This document shows positions 24,235 to 33,990 of a DNA stretch of 64,000 nt, in pieces; position 1 is the first letter of the stretch, and the number at the start of each line of letters is the position of its first letter. Under the pieces are notes generated by a model. The model was not told where the DNA came from. It searched no databases and saw only the letters and a program-made list of their open reading frames with translations. Origin of the DNA: Ornithinibacillus salinisoli (GTDB lineage Bacteria > Bacillota > Bacilli > Bacillales > Amphibacillaceae); the NCBI RefSeq assembly GCF_042682545.1, contig NZ_JBHUHQ010000002.1. One strand, written 5' to 3'. Made by a program: the position numbers and the translations under genes.

Positions 24235-25119
24235 ATGATTGAACAGCTAAAAAAAATATTTCCATCTATTATAATTACTACTAATATTGAACAAAACCTT
24301 GATATGCAATATGAATGGTATCTAAGCAAAACAAAAGAATTAATCGGTATTCATAAAAGTGAGCTAACAAATAAAGAAAAAAAATTACTAGCTACCTTTT
24401 TGCATCCGTATAGTATTACATTTCCACTTCCAACAGAAAAAGAAAAAATTTGGGAAGATAGAATCCATCAAAAAAACCATTCAAAGCTTGAAGAAAATAT
24501 CAGGTATCGATTCGTCTATTTTTCCATTGCTAATAATCAAATAGACCCGAAATCTTTTAAAGAAGCAATTAATGAATTATTTCATGCACAAGTTTCTGTT
24601 ATTTGGGATAATCAACGTGAAGGAATCATTATCGAAGAAACAACTTCAGATAGGGACGAGGAGATATCTTATGAAGAAATCATAGATATATTAATGAGTG
24701 ACTTATATGTCAAAATAAATGTATTAGTAGGTCCATTTCAGGAAGACTTATATCATATTAATGATCATTATCACAATATATTAAAAAGTGCCAGAGTCTC
24801 TTTTACCTACACAGATCGAAATGTCATTTCCTATGTAGAAGCGATTCCACACATACTTATTAACCAAGTAGATGTAGCATTTAAGCGAGAAATATCAGCA
24901 ACTGTTCTAAAAGAGTTCGCAACTGACCAAGACATCATTCAAACGATAGAAGTATTTCTAGAGAGTAATTTAAATATTTCAGTCGCTGCGAAAAAATTAT
25001 ACATGCATCGCAATAGCCTACAATATCGGTTAGATAAATTCTATGAAAGTACGGGAATCGATGTAAGGGATTTCCACCAAGCATTACCAGTTTACTTGGC
25101 TTTACTAGCAAATCAGTAA
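24235..25119 (+). CDS. PucR/CdaR-like regulator with C-terminal helix-turn-helix
   Basis: A 294-residue protein. The C-terminal 60 residues form the PucR-type HTH (SNLNISVAAKKLYMHRNSLQ then YRLDKFYESTGIDVRDF), the clearest homology. The upstream 230 residues resemble no common sensor by eye but contain a GGDEF-like CdaR middle region (FQEDLYHINDHYHNILKSAR). It lies directly before the msmX-like ATPase, separated by a strong hairpin, so it may respond to sugar supply. That function is inference. Confidence 0.72.
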   Translation: MIEQLKKIFPSIIITTNIEQNLDMQYEWYLSKTKELIGIHKSELTNKEKKLLATFLHPYSITFPLPTEKEKIWEDRIHQKNHSKLEENIRYRFVYFSIANNQIDPKSFKEAINELFHAQVSVIWDNQREGIIIEETTSDRDEEISYEEIIDILMSDLYVKINVLVGPFQEDLYHINDHYHNILKSARVSFTYTDRNVISYVEAIPHILINQVDVAFKREISATVLKEFATDQDIIQTIEVFLESNLNISVAAKKLYMHRNSLQYRLDKFYESTGIDVRDFHQALPVYLALLANQ

Positions 25120-25127
25120 ACGTCTTT

Positions 25128-25170
25128 GTAAAGGTGCACAAAGAGTAAACACTTCTTTGTGCACCTTTAC
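25128..25170 (+). terminator. 17-bp perfect hairpin after the PucR-like gene
   Basis: GTAAAGGTGCACAAAGA (25128-25144) and TCTTTGTGCACCTTTAC (25154-25170). The T tail is poor, so termination may be weak. Confidence 0.7.
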
Positions 25171-25240
25171 TATTTACGGACAACCTGCATCTAGCTATAC
25201 TAAATATATATAAAACGCTTACATTTCAGGGGGAATAAAA

Positions 25241-26338
25241 ATGGCAGAATTAAGATTAGAACATATTCAAAAGAAATATGACAAAGAAGTAGTTGCAGTT
25301 AATGATTTTAACCTTCATATTCAAGATAAAGAGTTTATCGTATTTGTCGGACCATCAGGTTGTGGTAAATCGACAACTTTACGTATGATTGCAGGTCTAG
25401 AAGAAATTACAGACGGTGGATTATTCATTGATGATAAAAAAATGAACGATGTGGCTCCAAAAGATCGTGACATAGCGATGGTATTCCAAAACTATGCATT
25501 ATACCCACATATGAATGTATACGATAACATGGCATTTGGTTTAAAGCTTCGTAAATTCAAAAAAGATGAAATTGAAAAACGTGTACAAAATGCTGCGAAA
25601 ATTTTAGGATTAGAAGCATATTTGGACCGTAAACCGAAAGCACTTTCCGGTGGACAACGTCAGCGTGTCGCATTAGGACGTGCAATTGTTCGTGATGCAA
25701 AAGTATTCTTAATGGATGAACCATTATCAAACTTGGACGCTAAGCTACGTGTACAAATGCGTGCTGAAATTCAAAAATTACACCAACGTTTACAAACAAC
25801 TACAATTTACGTTACACATGACCAAACAGAAGCAATGACTATGGCAACACGTTTAGTTGTAATGAAAGATGGTATCATTCAACAAGTTGGTGCACCAAAA
25901 GATGTATATGACAGTCCTGAGAATGTTTTCGTAGGTGGATTTATCGGATCACCTTCTATGAACTTCTTAAATGGTAAATTAACAGAAACTCATTTTGAAA
26001 TGGAAAATGTGAAGATAAAAGTTCCTGAAGGAAAAATGAAAACGCTTCGTGAACAAGGATATGTTAATAAAGAAGTTTTACTTGGAATTCGTCCAGAAGA
26101 CATACATGATGAGCCGGTATTTATTGATTCAACTCCTGAAACAAAAATCACTGCGCAAATCGATGTCGCAGAATTAATGGGTGCAGAATCTTTCCTTTAC
26201 TCAAAAATAAATGATCAAGATTTCATTGCACGCGTTGACTCTCGTTCTGATGTACACGGTGGAGACAAAATTGACATGGCGCTCGACATGAATAAGTGTC
26301 ACTTCTTTGATGCAGAAACCGAACTACGTATTCGATAA
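25241..26338 (+). CDS. msmX: Multi-sugar ABC ATPase (MsmX/UgpC type)
   Basis: A 365-residue carbohydrate-importer ATPase. Walker A is GPSGCGKST (about 38-46), the Q-loop VFQNYALYPHM, the signature LSGGQRQRVALGRA, Walker B FLMDEPLSNLDA, and the C-terminal OB-type regulatory domain starts about residue 245 (GIRPEDI). MsmX-type ATPases are shared by several sugar importers whose operons lack an ATPase gene; no permease genes are adjacent here, which fits that role. A GGGGG-type ribosome site precedes the ATG. Confidence 0.9.
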   Translation: MAELRLEHIQKKYDKEVVAVNDFNLHIQDKEFIVFVGPSGCGKSTTLRMIAGLEEITDGGLFIDDKKMNDVAPKDRDIAMVFQNYALYPHMNVYDNMAFGLKLRKFKKDEIEKRVQNAAKILGLEAYLDRKPKALSGGQRQRVALGRAIVRDAKVFLMDEPLSNLDAKLRVQMRAEIQKLHQRLQTTTIYVTHDQTEAMTMATRLVVMKDGIIQQVGAPKDVYDSPENVFVGGFIGSPSMNFLNGKLTETHFEMENVKIKVPEGKMKTLREQGYVNKEVLLGIRPEDIHDEPVFIDSTPETKITAQIDVAELMGAESFLYSKINDQDFIARVDSRSDVHGGDKIDMALDMNKCHFFDAETELRIR

Positions 26339-26350
26339 AATAAGATAGAT

Positions 26351-26387
26351 AAAAGGGGGATTCCTTAAAATAGGATCCCCCTTTTTA
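26351..26387 (+). terminator. msmX terminator
   Basis: AAAAGGGGGATTCCT pairs with AGGATCCCCCTTTT across TAAAAT, with T residues after it. Confidence 0.9.
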
Positions 26388-26481
26388 TATTACCTATAAT
26401 AATTGCATTTTTTTTTCGAACTTCGAATCATTCTTATAATATAGTAAATACTACCATTAATATGAACTTCCTTTTTCTAAG

Positions 26482-26513
26482 AAAAAGGGAAAGCCATTAT
26501 GACTTTCCCTTTT
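26482..26513 (-). terminator. SASP gene terminator
   Basis: On the minus strand AAAAGGGAAAGTC-ATAAT-GGCTTTCCCTTTTT. Confidence 0.85.
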
Positions 26514-26545
26514 ATTTGTAAGGGGTTATACCCCCGAGGCCATAG

Positions 26546-26746
26546 TTATTGAGATTGTCCATTTAATTGTTGTTGAGCTGTTTGCACTAGACGTTTAGTG
26601 ATTTCTCCACCAACTGAACCGTTAGCACGAGAAGTTGTATCAGCTCCTAGGTTAACTCCAAATTCAGTAGCGATTTCATATTTCATTTGATCAAGAGCTT
26701 GTTGTACACCAGGTACAAGTAATTGGTTGTTGTTGTTATTAGCCAT
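26546..26746 (-). CDS. Alpha/beta-type small acid-soluble spore protein
   Basis: A 66-residue SASP that coats DNA in the spore core. The family hallmarks are clear: LLVPGVQQALDQMKYEIATEF with the germination-protease site at the EIATEFGV stretch, LGADTTSRANGSVGGEITKR, and a Gln-rich tail. ATG 26746 follows AGGAGGTGATAAAC. Upstream, GTGATA and CACAATA separated by 17 nt on the minus strand loosely resemble a sigma-G promoter (inference). Confidence 0.93.
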   Translation of the reverse strand: MANNNNNQLLVPGVQQALDQMKYEIATEFGVNLGADTTSRANGSVGGEITKRLVQTAQQQLNGQSQ

Positions 26747-26840
26747 GTTTATCACCTCCTGTACTAACTATTGTGAGCAGAACCGCGAAACTTATCACAA
26801 ATATTTGTTGGTAATTTGTTCTTGTTTTACTACAACATAG

Positions 26841-26880
26841 AAAAAGCCTGCTTTGTACACCATTCGTACAAAACAGGCTT
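26841..26880 (-). terminator. Fumarase gene terminator
   Basis: On the minus strand AAGCCTGTTTTGTACGA pairs with GTACAAAGCAGGCTT and T residues follow. Confidence 0.88.
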
Positions 26881-26889
26881 GATTATAGT

Positions 26890-28275
26890 TTATTTCGGAT
26901 GTGTCATCTCTTTTGGATTTACATACTTATCAAACTCTTCTTCTGTTAAAAGTCCAAGTTCAACAGCAGTTTCTTTAAGTGTTGCATTATCATGGAAAGC
27001 TTTTTTTGCTATTTTAGCAGCATTTTCATATCCAATATGTGGATTCAATGCTGTTACTAGCATTAAGGAGTCATTTAAATATTTTTCAATTTGTTCATGA
27101 TTTGGTTCCATACCTTGTGCGCAACGCTCATCAAATGAAAGCATACTATCAGCTAATAATTGACATGATTGCAAGAAGTTATAAGCTATAACAGGTTTAA
27201 ACACATTTAATTCAAAGTTTCCTTGACTAGCTGCAAAACCTATTGTCGCGTCATTTCCCATCACTTGTGCAACAACCATTGTAACTGCTTCACTTTGTGT
27301 AGGGTTTACTTTACCAGGCATGATGGAACTTCCTGGTTCATTTGCTGGAATGGCTATTTCTCCAATACCACAACGAGGTCCGCTAGCTAACCAACGAACA
27401 TCATTGGCAATTTTCATAAGATCAGCTGCTAATGCCTTCAGTGCACCATGTGCATATACTGTCTCATCATGACTTGTCAAGGCATGAAATTTATTTGGTG
27501 CAGAAATAAATTCTTTTCCAGTATCATTACTTATTGCATGACAGACACGTTCAGAGAACTCGGGATGCGCATTTAAACCTGTTCCCACTGCAGTACCACC
27601 AATAGCTAGTTCTTTCAGATATTCTAGGCTTTGACTAATCATCGTCTCTGATTTTTCTAGCATGCGATGCCAGCCACTGATTTCTTGCCCAAGTGTTAAT
27701 GGTGTAGCATCCTGTAGATGGGTACGACCGATTTTAACAATATCATGATATGCATCCATTTTAACTTTTAATGTATTCTTTAATGTACGTAATGCAGGTA
27801 AAACCACATCCTCTAATTTTAAAACGGATGCAATATGCATGGCAGTTGGATAAGTATCATTTGAGCTTTGGGATTTATTTACATCATCATTTGGATGTAA
27901 TGTAAGCTCACTTCCTTGCTCTTGTAACCATTTATTTCCTACAAAAGCGATAACTTCATTTACGTTCATATTAGATTGTGTTCCACTTCCTGTTTGCCAA
28001 ACTACTAATGGGAAGTGATCATTTAATTGATCATTTATTACCTGGGTAGCTGCGTATTCAATTGCTTCTGCTTTTTTTGGTTCCATTAATCCTAAATCAC
28101 TATTTGCTTTCGCTGCATTCTTCTTCAGAATTGCAAACGCTTTTATTATTTCGTTAGGCATTTTTTCATTTCCGATTGGAAAGTTCTGCTTACTACGCTG
28201 TGTTTGTGCTCCCCATGATTTATCTGCGGGTACTTTTACTTCACCTAATGTATCTCGTTCAATACGAAAATCCAT
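26890..28275 (-). CDS. fumC: Class II fumarate hydratase
   Basis: A 461-residue enzyme that hydrates fumarate to L-malate in the citric acid cycle. Family markers: WGAQTQRS (about 19), GSGTQSNMNVNE (about 95-105), HPNDDVNKSQSSND, the active-site His in GRTHLQDATP (about 185), and the superfamily signature GSSIMPGKVNPTQ (about 315-325). ATG 28275 follows TTGGGAGG. It is also called citG in B. subtilis. It is single, with its own terminator. Confidence 0.96.
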   Translation of the reverse strand: MDFRIERDTLGEVKVPADKSWGAQTQRSKQNFPIGNEKMPNEIIKAFAILKKNAAKANSDLGLMEPKKAEAIEYAATQVINDQLNDHFPLVVWQTGSGTQSNMNVNEVIAFVGNKWLQEQGSELTLHPNDDVNKSQSSNDTYPTAMHIASVLKLEDVVLPALRTLKNTLKVKMDAYHDIVKIGRTHLQDATPLTLGQEISGWHRMLEKSETMISQSLEYLKELAIGGTAVGTGLNAHPEFSERVCHAISNDTGKEFISAPNKFHALTSHDETVYAHGALKALAADLMKIANDVRWLASGPRCGIGEIAIPANEPGSSIMPGKVNPTQSEAVTMVVAQVMGNDATIGFAASQGNFELNVFKPVIAYNFLQSCQLLADSMLSFDERCAQGMEPNHEQIEKYLNDSLMLVTALNPHIGYENAAKIAKKAFHDNATLKETAVELGLLTEEEFDKYVNPKEMTHPK

Positions 28276-28550
28276 ATGTATTCCTCCCAATGTCTATACT
28301 TTTTTAAACCCTCTACTATTGTACCAAATTTTGAGCAATATTTAATCATATTCTGTCTATGTGGTCACAAAAAATCAATTATTTCATCAAAATCACTGTA
28401 AGTCACAAAATTGTCTTTATTTTTCACACCCTATTTGTCATAATTTGTTTTATACTAGTAATAGTGTTTTTTTAATACTCATATTTAAATTATTCATAGA
28501 AGCATATGCCATGATGAAATTTTCGCTGGTTGTTGTAAGGAGGATTATAA

Positions 28551-29462
28551 ATGCCTAATATATGGACACATATGCTCTTCTGCGAAGATGTAGTTGATTC
28601 TATCGGAAAACCAAATCCATTTCCTACATATGAACGATATATGAATCTAGGATCACAGGGACCTGACCCCTTTTTCTATCATAATTTTTGGCCATGGGTT
28701 GAGGATGATCCGATACAAAATATAGGTTCTCTCATTCATCGAAAACAATGCGGTTCATTTTTAATGGATTTGATAGTTGAAGCAAAAAATGCTAGTGATG
28801 AGGTACGTGCTTATGTATTTGGATTTGTAACACATCATATTTTAGATAGAAATACCCATCCTTATATCCATTATCGTGCAGGATACAAAGGTAACAAACA
28901 TCAAAAATTAGAAGTACTTATCGATACATTGATGATGGAACGTTATAAAAATTTTAAAACCTGGAAACTTCCTGTCTATAAAGAAATTAACGTTGGAGAT
29001 ACTTTTCATGAGGAAATTAAGCAACTACTTCATGATAATATTCAAAAGCATTATTCTAGCTTTGATCAAGATACAACTCATTATATTGAAAAAGCTTATC
29101 GTGACATGAAACTCGCATTACGAATTTTAGCTGATCCGCTTGGATGGAAAAATGTATTTTTTAAACCGTTAGTTTCATCATTTTCACATCGCCCTATTGA
29201 CAACAATGTTGATTATCTTAACCTTGACGGAAGCACTTGGTATCACCCGGCAACAAATGAACCTAGTACCAAAAGCTTTATCGACCTCTATGAACAAGGA
29301 CGTATCGAAGCAATTGAAATAGCTACTTCTATTTTAAAATACTGGAATAATGAAGGGATTTCTGAAGGCTATCTACGTGGATTAATTGGTGATGTTTCCT
29401 ATGATACTGGAAAACCGTTGGAATTGGAGTTAGAAAATAAATATAGTGATCCAATCGTGTAG
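28551..29462 (+). CDS. Zinc-dependent phospholipase C family protein
   Basis: A 303-residue protein of the Zn_dep_PLPC family. Candidate zinc ligands are His in NIWTHMLF (residue 6), Asp in GSQGPDPF (about 38), the cluster FVTHHILDRNTHPYIHYR (about 104-121) and HQKLE (about 128). Secreted phospholipase C enzymes have a signal peptide, but this one begins MPNIWTH with none, so it is probably cytoplasmic and its substrate uncertain. AAGGAGG lies before the ATG. The 275-nt gap upstream shows no gene. Confidence 0.78.
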   Translation: MPNIWTHMLFCEDVVDSIGKPNPFPTYERYMNLGSQGPDPFFYHNFWPWVEDDPIQNIGSLIHRKQCGSFLMDLIVEAKNASDEVRAYVFGFVTHHILDRNTHPYIHYRAGYKGNKHQKLEVLIDTLMMERYKNFKTWKLPVYKEINVGDTFHEEIKQLLHDNIQKHYSSFDQDTTHYIEKAYRDMKLALRILADPLGWKNVFFKPLVSSFSHRPIDNNVDYLNLDGSTWYHPATNEPSTKSFIDLYEQGRIEAIEIATSILKYWNNEGISEGYLRGLIGDVSYDTGKPLELELENKYSDPIV

Positions 29463-29539
29463 AAAGATAATTTACATGACGAGTTCTATTCCGCGGTAAA
29501 AAACGAATTGGACATTAGAAATTACGAGATATAATAACA

Positions 29540-29569
29540 AAATCGTACAGTGAATTCACTGTACGATTT
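29540..29569. terminator. 30-bp perfect palindrome between convergent genes
   Basis: AAATCGTACAGTGAA followed directly by its complement TTCACTGTACGATTT. As RNA it folds into a tight hairpin; its place between two convergent genes favours a terminator over an operator, although T tails are weak. Confidence 0.6.
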
Positions 29570-29600
29570 GTCATATGTGTCCTGTTTTTCATTCTTCAAC

Positions 29601-30887
29601 CTATCTTGGTGTAACTGTAGACATTCTTTTTGCATCTTTGATACCTTTATCTACATTTACTAAGCTTATTAGAATTATACCGACGATGAAGAAGAATACT
29701 AGCGACAAGATTCCTAATCGACTGTTTCCAGTTAATTGTCCCACTAATCCAAAGATAAATGGACCGAAAATGGCAGCAAACTTGGATGAAATGCCATAAA
29801 AACCGAAGAATTCCCCTTGTTTACCAGCAGGTACCATCTTTCCAAAAATCGATCTACTCAAGGATTGTGCACCACCTTGAACGAGTCCAACACAAATGGC
29901 TAATAAATAAAAGTGTAAAGCAGAAGACATAAAATAACCTAAAATAACAATTCCTAGGTATACGATTAATGATGCAATTAGTGCTTTCTTAGCAGTAATT
30001 TTGGTAGCTAACCACCCGAAAAAGAACGTACATGGTATCCCAACAAATTGGGTGATTAATAATGCGATAATAAGAGAATTTTGATCAATACCAATTTCAC
30101 TTCCATAGATGGTAGCCATCCGAATAATTGTAGATATTCCATCATTATACATCCAAAATGCTAATAGGAAGATTAATAATTGCTTGTACTGCCTAATTTC
30201 TCTGAACGTGTTACTTACTCTAGAAAAACCTATTCGAATGTAAGATTTGTCACGCTTTACATGCATTCTTTTTTCATCTTTTATATTTTTAAACAATGGA
30301 ATGGAAAAAACGAACCACCATATACCAACTGTAACAAAAGATACTTGGCTAGCAACCGTAGTATTCGGTAACCCGAACCAACTAGGATTTAAAATCATTA
30401 AAACATTGATTAGGAGTAGTAGTCCTCCCCCAATATATCCATAAGCAAAACCAGTAGAAGATACTTTATCCATGTCCTTTTCATCGGCTACTTCTGGTAG
30501 GAAAGCATCATAAAATATATTAGCACCCGAGAAACCGATAGAACCGACTATAAAAAGAATAGATGCAAAAATGTATTGCCCTTCACCAACAAAAGCTAAT
30601 AAAATACTTGCAATAATACCCATGAAAGCGAAAAAACGTAAAAATTTCTTTTTAGCTGCCGAGTAATCACTTATCGCACCTAGTATTGGTGCTAAAATAG
30701 CGACGATGAATACAGCAATCGAATTGGAATAGCCCCAATAACTCGTAGCTAGACCTTCATCTAATCCTTTAGCGGCAACACTTGAATAATATATAGGGAG
30801 TATAGCAGCAAGAATTGTTGTTGCAAATGCGGAATTCCCAAAATCATAAAGTGCCCAACTAAGTTGTGCTTTCTTATTTTTATTCAA
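29601..30887 (-). CDS. UMF1/Atg22-family MFS transporter
   Basis: A 428-residue transporter with about 12 hydrophobic segments. The N-terminal signature WALYDFGNSAFATTILAAIL and the Gly/Ser-rich LGAISDYSAAKKKF loop place it in the Atg22-like UMF1 family (B. subtilis YxiO is a relative). Yeast Atg22 exports amino acids from the vacuole; the bacterial substrate is not known. The N-terminus starts with a Lys/Asn-rich MNKNKKAQ. It is a single gene. Confidence 0.85.
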   Translation of the reverse strand: MNKNKKAQLSWALYDFGNSAFATTILAAILPIYYSSVAAKGLDEGLATSYWGYSNSIAVFIVAILAPILGAISDYSAAKKKFLRFFAFMGIIASILLAFVGEGQYIFASILFIVGSIGFSGANIFYDAFLPEVADEKDMDKVSSTGFAYGYIGGGLLLLINVLMILNPSWFGLPNTTVASQVSFVTVGIWWFVFSIPLFKNIKDEKRMHVKRDKSYIRIGFSRVSNTFREIRQYKQLLIFLLAFWMYNDGISTIIRMATIYGSEIGIDQNSLIIALLITQFVGIPCTFFFGWLATKITAKKALIASLIVYLGIVILGYFMSSALHFYLLAICVGLVQGGAQSLSRSIFGKMVPAGKQGEFFGFYGISSKFAAIFGPFIFGLVGQLTGNSRLGILSLVFFFIVGIILISLVNVDKGIKDAKRMSTVTPR

Positions 30888-31015
30888 TTTCGATCAACAC
30901 CCCTCTCTCCTTCTATGCTACCAGTTCTTTTTTTTCTGAACTTATAATTATTGTAAATATTTATTAACAAATAACTCCTTTTCACAGAAATCACTTGCAC
31001 ATGATAAGTCATTCT

Positions 31016-32476
31016 TTATGCTTTTTCGAGTGTTGCCGCAACTTGATTTGTTTCCTCAATTGCTATTGCTAAATTGCCCATACGATTCGCTTGCTCATCT
31101 ACCATAGCCTCTAATTCTTCAATAGTCGCAGTTGTTTCTTCGATAACAGAAGCCAAATCATCTACTGATTTATCAATCGTCTCAGATGACTGGTGTATTT
31201 CTATTGCTTGTGTTTTTAAATATTGGAGGTATTTAATAAAATTAATCAACTGCTCGGTAATTTTCTCAAAATTAATCTGTGCCTCTTGTGTGTTAGAAGC
31301 ACTTTCTTGTAGCTGTGATTTATTGGCATGCACTTCTTGTTGGGCTGCTTTTGCATCATGTTCAACCATTGCCAGATTTTCACTTATTTGTTTCGCTGTT
31401 TGTTGAGACACTTCCGCTAATTTTCTTACTTCTCCAGCAACGACTGCAAATCCTTTACCAGATTCACCTGCACGTGCTGCTTCAATACTCGCATTTAGAG
31501 CTAATAAATTTGTTTGTTCCGCTATATCTTGAATTTTTGCTGCAAAGGAATTATTCTCCTGGATTTTTTGTACTAGACTTTCCATATTAATAGTTAGTTG
31601 TTCAAAGGATTGCTGGAAACCAATTATCGTCTCAGACAGGGTTACCATCGATTGCTTACCTTCTGAAGATAAATCAATTAATTCTTCTCCATCTTTTGTA
31701 CTTCTCGTAAAGGAGGTCATCATTTTTTCAAGCAATTGCATTGTTGCGTTCGTCGTTGTGGAAATTGTAGCAGCTGTTTCGGATTGTTTTTGACTTGATT
31801 TCGTAATTTCTAGAAACCCTTCCCTCATTTCTTGCATCACTTGTACATTCAAATTACTATCCTTTTCTATAATGTTCATTTGGGATAAGACATTTTTGGC
31901 ACCAGATTGTACGATTTGAGCTTGGTTCCTTTGCTCCGTCGATGCTGCTTCACTCTCAGCCAAAACAACCTGCATGTCGGTTAGAAAATTCCGGGCAACC
32001 TTCACTTGAATGAATAAGACGATGAAAACTAAAATAAAAAAAACTAGTGTAATAGCTGTGGCTCTGAAATCAAACCCTATAATAGGTCCCTTCGAAATAA
32101 CAAAATACGTTAATAACGCTAACCCAAAACTACCCCCAGTAACTAAAACTGCCCGTGACAATGAAACGGCCGCCACAGCTAAGACATAAAAAGTAAATAA
32201 CATATTCGTAACATAATCAGAACTTATCATGATAATAAAGGCAACACCTGTCAATCCAATGACAGAAATATATGGAATGATACTACTATATAGTTGCTTG
32301 TACTGAAAAAGACCAATCAATAAAACACAAAATCCTCCACCAATCCCTAGAGCCAACATATTCTCCGTAGGTGCACCCACTACAAATTCTGCACCTATGC
32401 CTAGAACAAAGGAAAATAAAAGTATGTAAAATAATATTCCATTTTGTCTTTTTTGAATAGCTTCATCTAGTTTCAT
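31016..32476 (-). CDS. Methyl-accepting chemotaxis protein with multi-helix membrane domain
   Basis: A 486-residue transducer. The N-terminal 170 residues are about six hydrophobic helices with short loops and no extracellular sensor domain; no HAMP domain is seen. The cytoplasmic signalling coiled coil follows, with the hairpin tip IAEQTNLLALNASIEAARAG (about 320-340) and ESGKGFAVVAGEVRKLAE. It should signal to CheA/CheW. The membrane domain may sense membrane state or a lipophilic or transported compound; this is inference. Confidence 0.88.
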   Translation of the reverse strand: MKLDEAIQKRQNGILFYILLFSFVLGIGAEFVVGAPTENMLALGIGGGFCVLLIGLFQYKQLYSSIIPYISVIGLTGVAFIIMISSDYVTNMLFTFYVLAVAAVSLSRAVLVTGGSFGLALLTYFVISKGPIIGFDFRATAITLVFFILVFIVLFIQVKVARNFLTDMQVVLAESEAASTEQRNQAQIVQSGAKNVLSQMNIIEKDSNLNVQVMQEMREGFLEITKSSQKQSETAATISTTTNATMQLLEKMMTSFTRSTKDGEELIDLSSEGKQSMVTLSETIIGFQQSFEQLTINMESLVQKIQENNSFAAKIQDIAEQTNLLALNASIEAARAGESGKGFAVVAGEVRKLAEVSQQTAKQISENLAMVEHDAKAAQQEVHANKSQLQESASNTQEAQINFEKITEQLINFIKYLQYLKTQAIEIHQSSETIDKSVDDLASVIEETTATIEELEAMVDEQANRMGNLAIAIEETNQVAATLEKA

Positions 32477-32502
32477 AAAGTCCTCCCTTTCTTTTATTCA
32501 TT

Positions 32503-32532
32503 AAAAGAGCCTCACCAAACCAGGCAAGGCTC
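32503..32532 (-). terminator. Terminator of the IDEAL-domain gene
   Basis: On the minus strand GAGCCTTGCCT, loop, GGTGAGGCTC, TTTT; one internal mismatch. Confidence 0.75.
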
Positions 32533-32558
32533 AACAAAGATGTATTACGGTGTTTTCT

Positions 32559-32792
32559 TTATTCCCAAATATAATCCAAGTATGCTTTACGTAATTCTGA
32601 AAACGCTTCTTTATTTCCTTTTTCAATGGAGCTATTAAGTTTTGCTTCTAATTGTGCTTTATTCCAATTAAAGCATATTTCATCCAATAATAATCTTGCC
32701 GTTAATTTTATTTCATAAGGAATTTCTCTTCTCGCTTGAAGGACTTTTCCATCATAAGGATGATAACGGAAAATAACTTTTTCCTTTTTCAT
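32559..32792 (-). CDS. IDEAL-domain protein
   Basis: A 77-residue protein. The C-terminal half is an IDEAL domain: LLLDEICFNWNKAQLEAKLN then IEKGNKEAFSELRKAYLD (about 33-75). The N-terminal half is basic with Tyr/Arg residues (FRYHPYDGKV). IDEAL domains occur at C-termini of small firmicute proteins, where they mediate protein contacts. Function unknown. The ATG follows AAAGGGGCG. Confidence 0.8.
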   Translation of the reverse strand: MKKEKVIFRYHPYDGKVLQARREIPYEIKLTARLLLDEICFNWNKAQLEAKLNSSIEKGNKEAFSELRKAYLDYIWE

Positions 32793-33025
32793 GGGAACAC
32801 GCCCCTTTGCTCCTTTACTCTATTATCCTAAATTTTATGAATAATTGCAATGGAAATTTTAATTAATTTCCGTACATAGGCTTGGACTTTATTGGTGTGT
32901 TTTTTCCTTTCTGAAACTTTATTTGGACTAGCTAATTGTTATAACTTAACGCTTGAATTTTTCTCTAGACTCAGTCAATACTACTCTGGTAGACTGTTAT
33001 AATCACCGACCTTGGAGGAAATTCC

Positions 33026-33904
33026 ATGAATCATAGCGATAATCTAAAAAAGGGAGAAAAAGGAGCTTGGATTAGTATTTTTGCTTACCTTTTTCTTGCA
33101 ATTACGAAACTAATCATTGCATACACCGGTAATTCCGAGGCATTACGTGCAGATGGATTAAACAACGCAACCGATGTTATTGCTTCTATAGCAATATTGG
33201 TTGGATTAAAAATATCGAGAAAACCTCCTGATGAAGATCATCATTATGGACATTATCGTGCCGAAACAATTGCCTCTCTACTTGCAGCCTTTATTATGAT
33301 ATCAATCGGTCTACAAGTTATCATTGATACATTCCAAAAGATTTTTGAGCAACAACACACCGAACCGAGTATGTTAACTGCATGGGTTGCATTAGGGGCA
33401 GCCTTTGTGATGTTTTTTGTTTACCGTTATAATCTTTCACTAAGTCGTAAAATAAATAGTAGCGCCATCTATGCAGCATCACAAGATAACCGATCTGATG
33501 CTCTCGTTAGTATTGGTGCATTCATTGGAATTGTAGGAGCACAGCTTGGACTTTATTGGCTAGATCCATTAGCAGGCTTTCTAGTTGGAATTATTATTTG
33601 TAAAACGGCATGGGAAATTTTCAAAGACTCTACACATACATTAACCGATGGATTCGATGAAAAACAGATTATGAAAATCAAGAAAAGTATTGCTAAAACA
33701 CCGCAAGTAAAGAAAGTTGAAGATGTAAAAGGGAGGATACATGGGAATCAACAATTTATTGAAGTAACTATTTTGGTAGACCCACTTCTAAATGTAAAAG
33801 AAAGTCATGATATCACGGTTAGTATTGAAGATTTATTAGCCGAAAAACACGGTATTACATATGCCCATATTCATATCGAGCCATATAAGGATGAAGTGAA
33901 ATAA
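33026..33904 (+). CDS. Cation diffusion facilitator, probably manganese type
   Basis: A 292-residue CDF exporter with six membrane helices (about 15-215) and a C-terminal cytoplasmic metal-binding domain (KMKKSIAKTPQVKKVEDVKG region, about 215-292). The transport-site residues lie in DGLNNATDVIAS (helix 2) and QDNRSDALVS (helix 5). Asn/Asp instead of His-x-x-x-Asp at these places is the pattern of manganese-exporting CDFs such as B. subtilis MneP/MneS. His-rich DEDHHYGHYRAET follows helix 2. TTGGAGGA precedes the ATG. Confidence 0.85.
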   Translation: MNHSDNLKKGEKGAWISIFAYLFLAITKLIIAYTGNSEALRADGLNNATDVIASIAILVGLKISRKPPDEDHHYGHYRAETIASLLAAFIMISIGLQVIIDTFQKIFEQQHTEPSMLTAWVALGAAFVMFFVYRYNLSLSRKINSSAIYAASQDNRSDALVSIGAFIGIVGAQLGLYWLDPLAGFLVGIIICKTAWEIFKDSTHTLTDGFDEKQIMKIKKSIAKTPQVKKVEDVKGRIHGNQQFIEVTILVDPLLNVKESHDITVSIEDLLAEKHGITYAHIHIEPYKDEVK

Positions 33905-33948
33905 AATGAGAACACCAACGTTAAGCTCGGTCATATATATAACCTATA

Positions 33949-33986
33949 AAAAGCAAGCGCTCTACGATGAGCGCTTGCTTTTTTTT
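33949..33986. terminator. Bidirectional terminator between the CDF gene and the ABC permease
   Basis: AAAAGCAAGCGCTC-TACGAT-GAGCGCTTGCTTTT followed by T residues; perfect stem. Confidence 0.92.
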
Positions 33987-33990
33987 GAGA

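Noticed and set aside
28361..28558. 65-codon frame upstream of the phospholipase-like gene
   Set aside because: No ribosome site, no recognisable family, and it runs into the ribosome site of the real gene.
29540..29569. Palindrome as an operator related to GTACAGT...ACTGTAC at 9667
   Set aside because: Both share GTACAGT/ACTGTAC arms but the spacing differs (6 versus 4 nt) and this one lies between convergent genes, where a terminator is the simpler reading.
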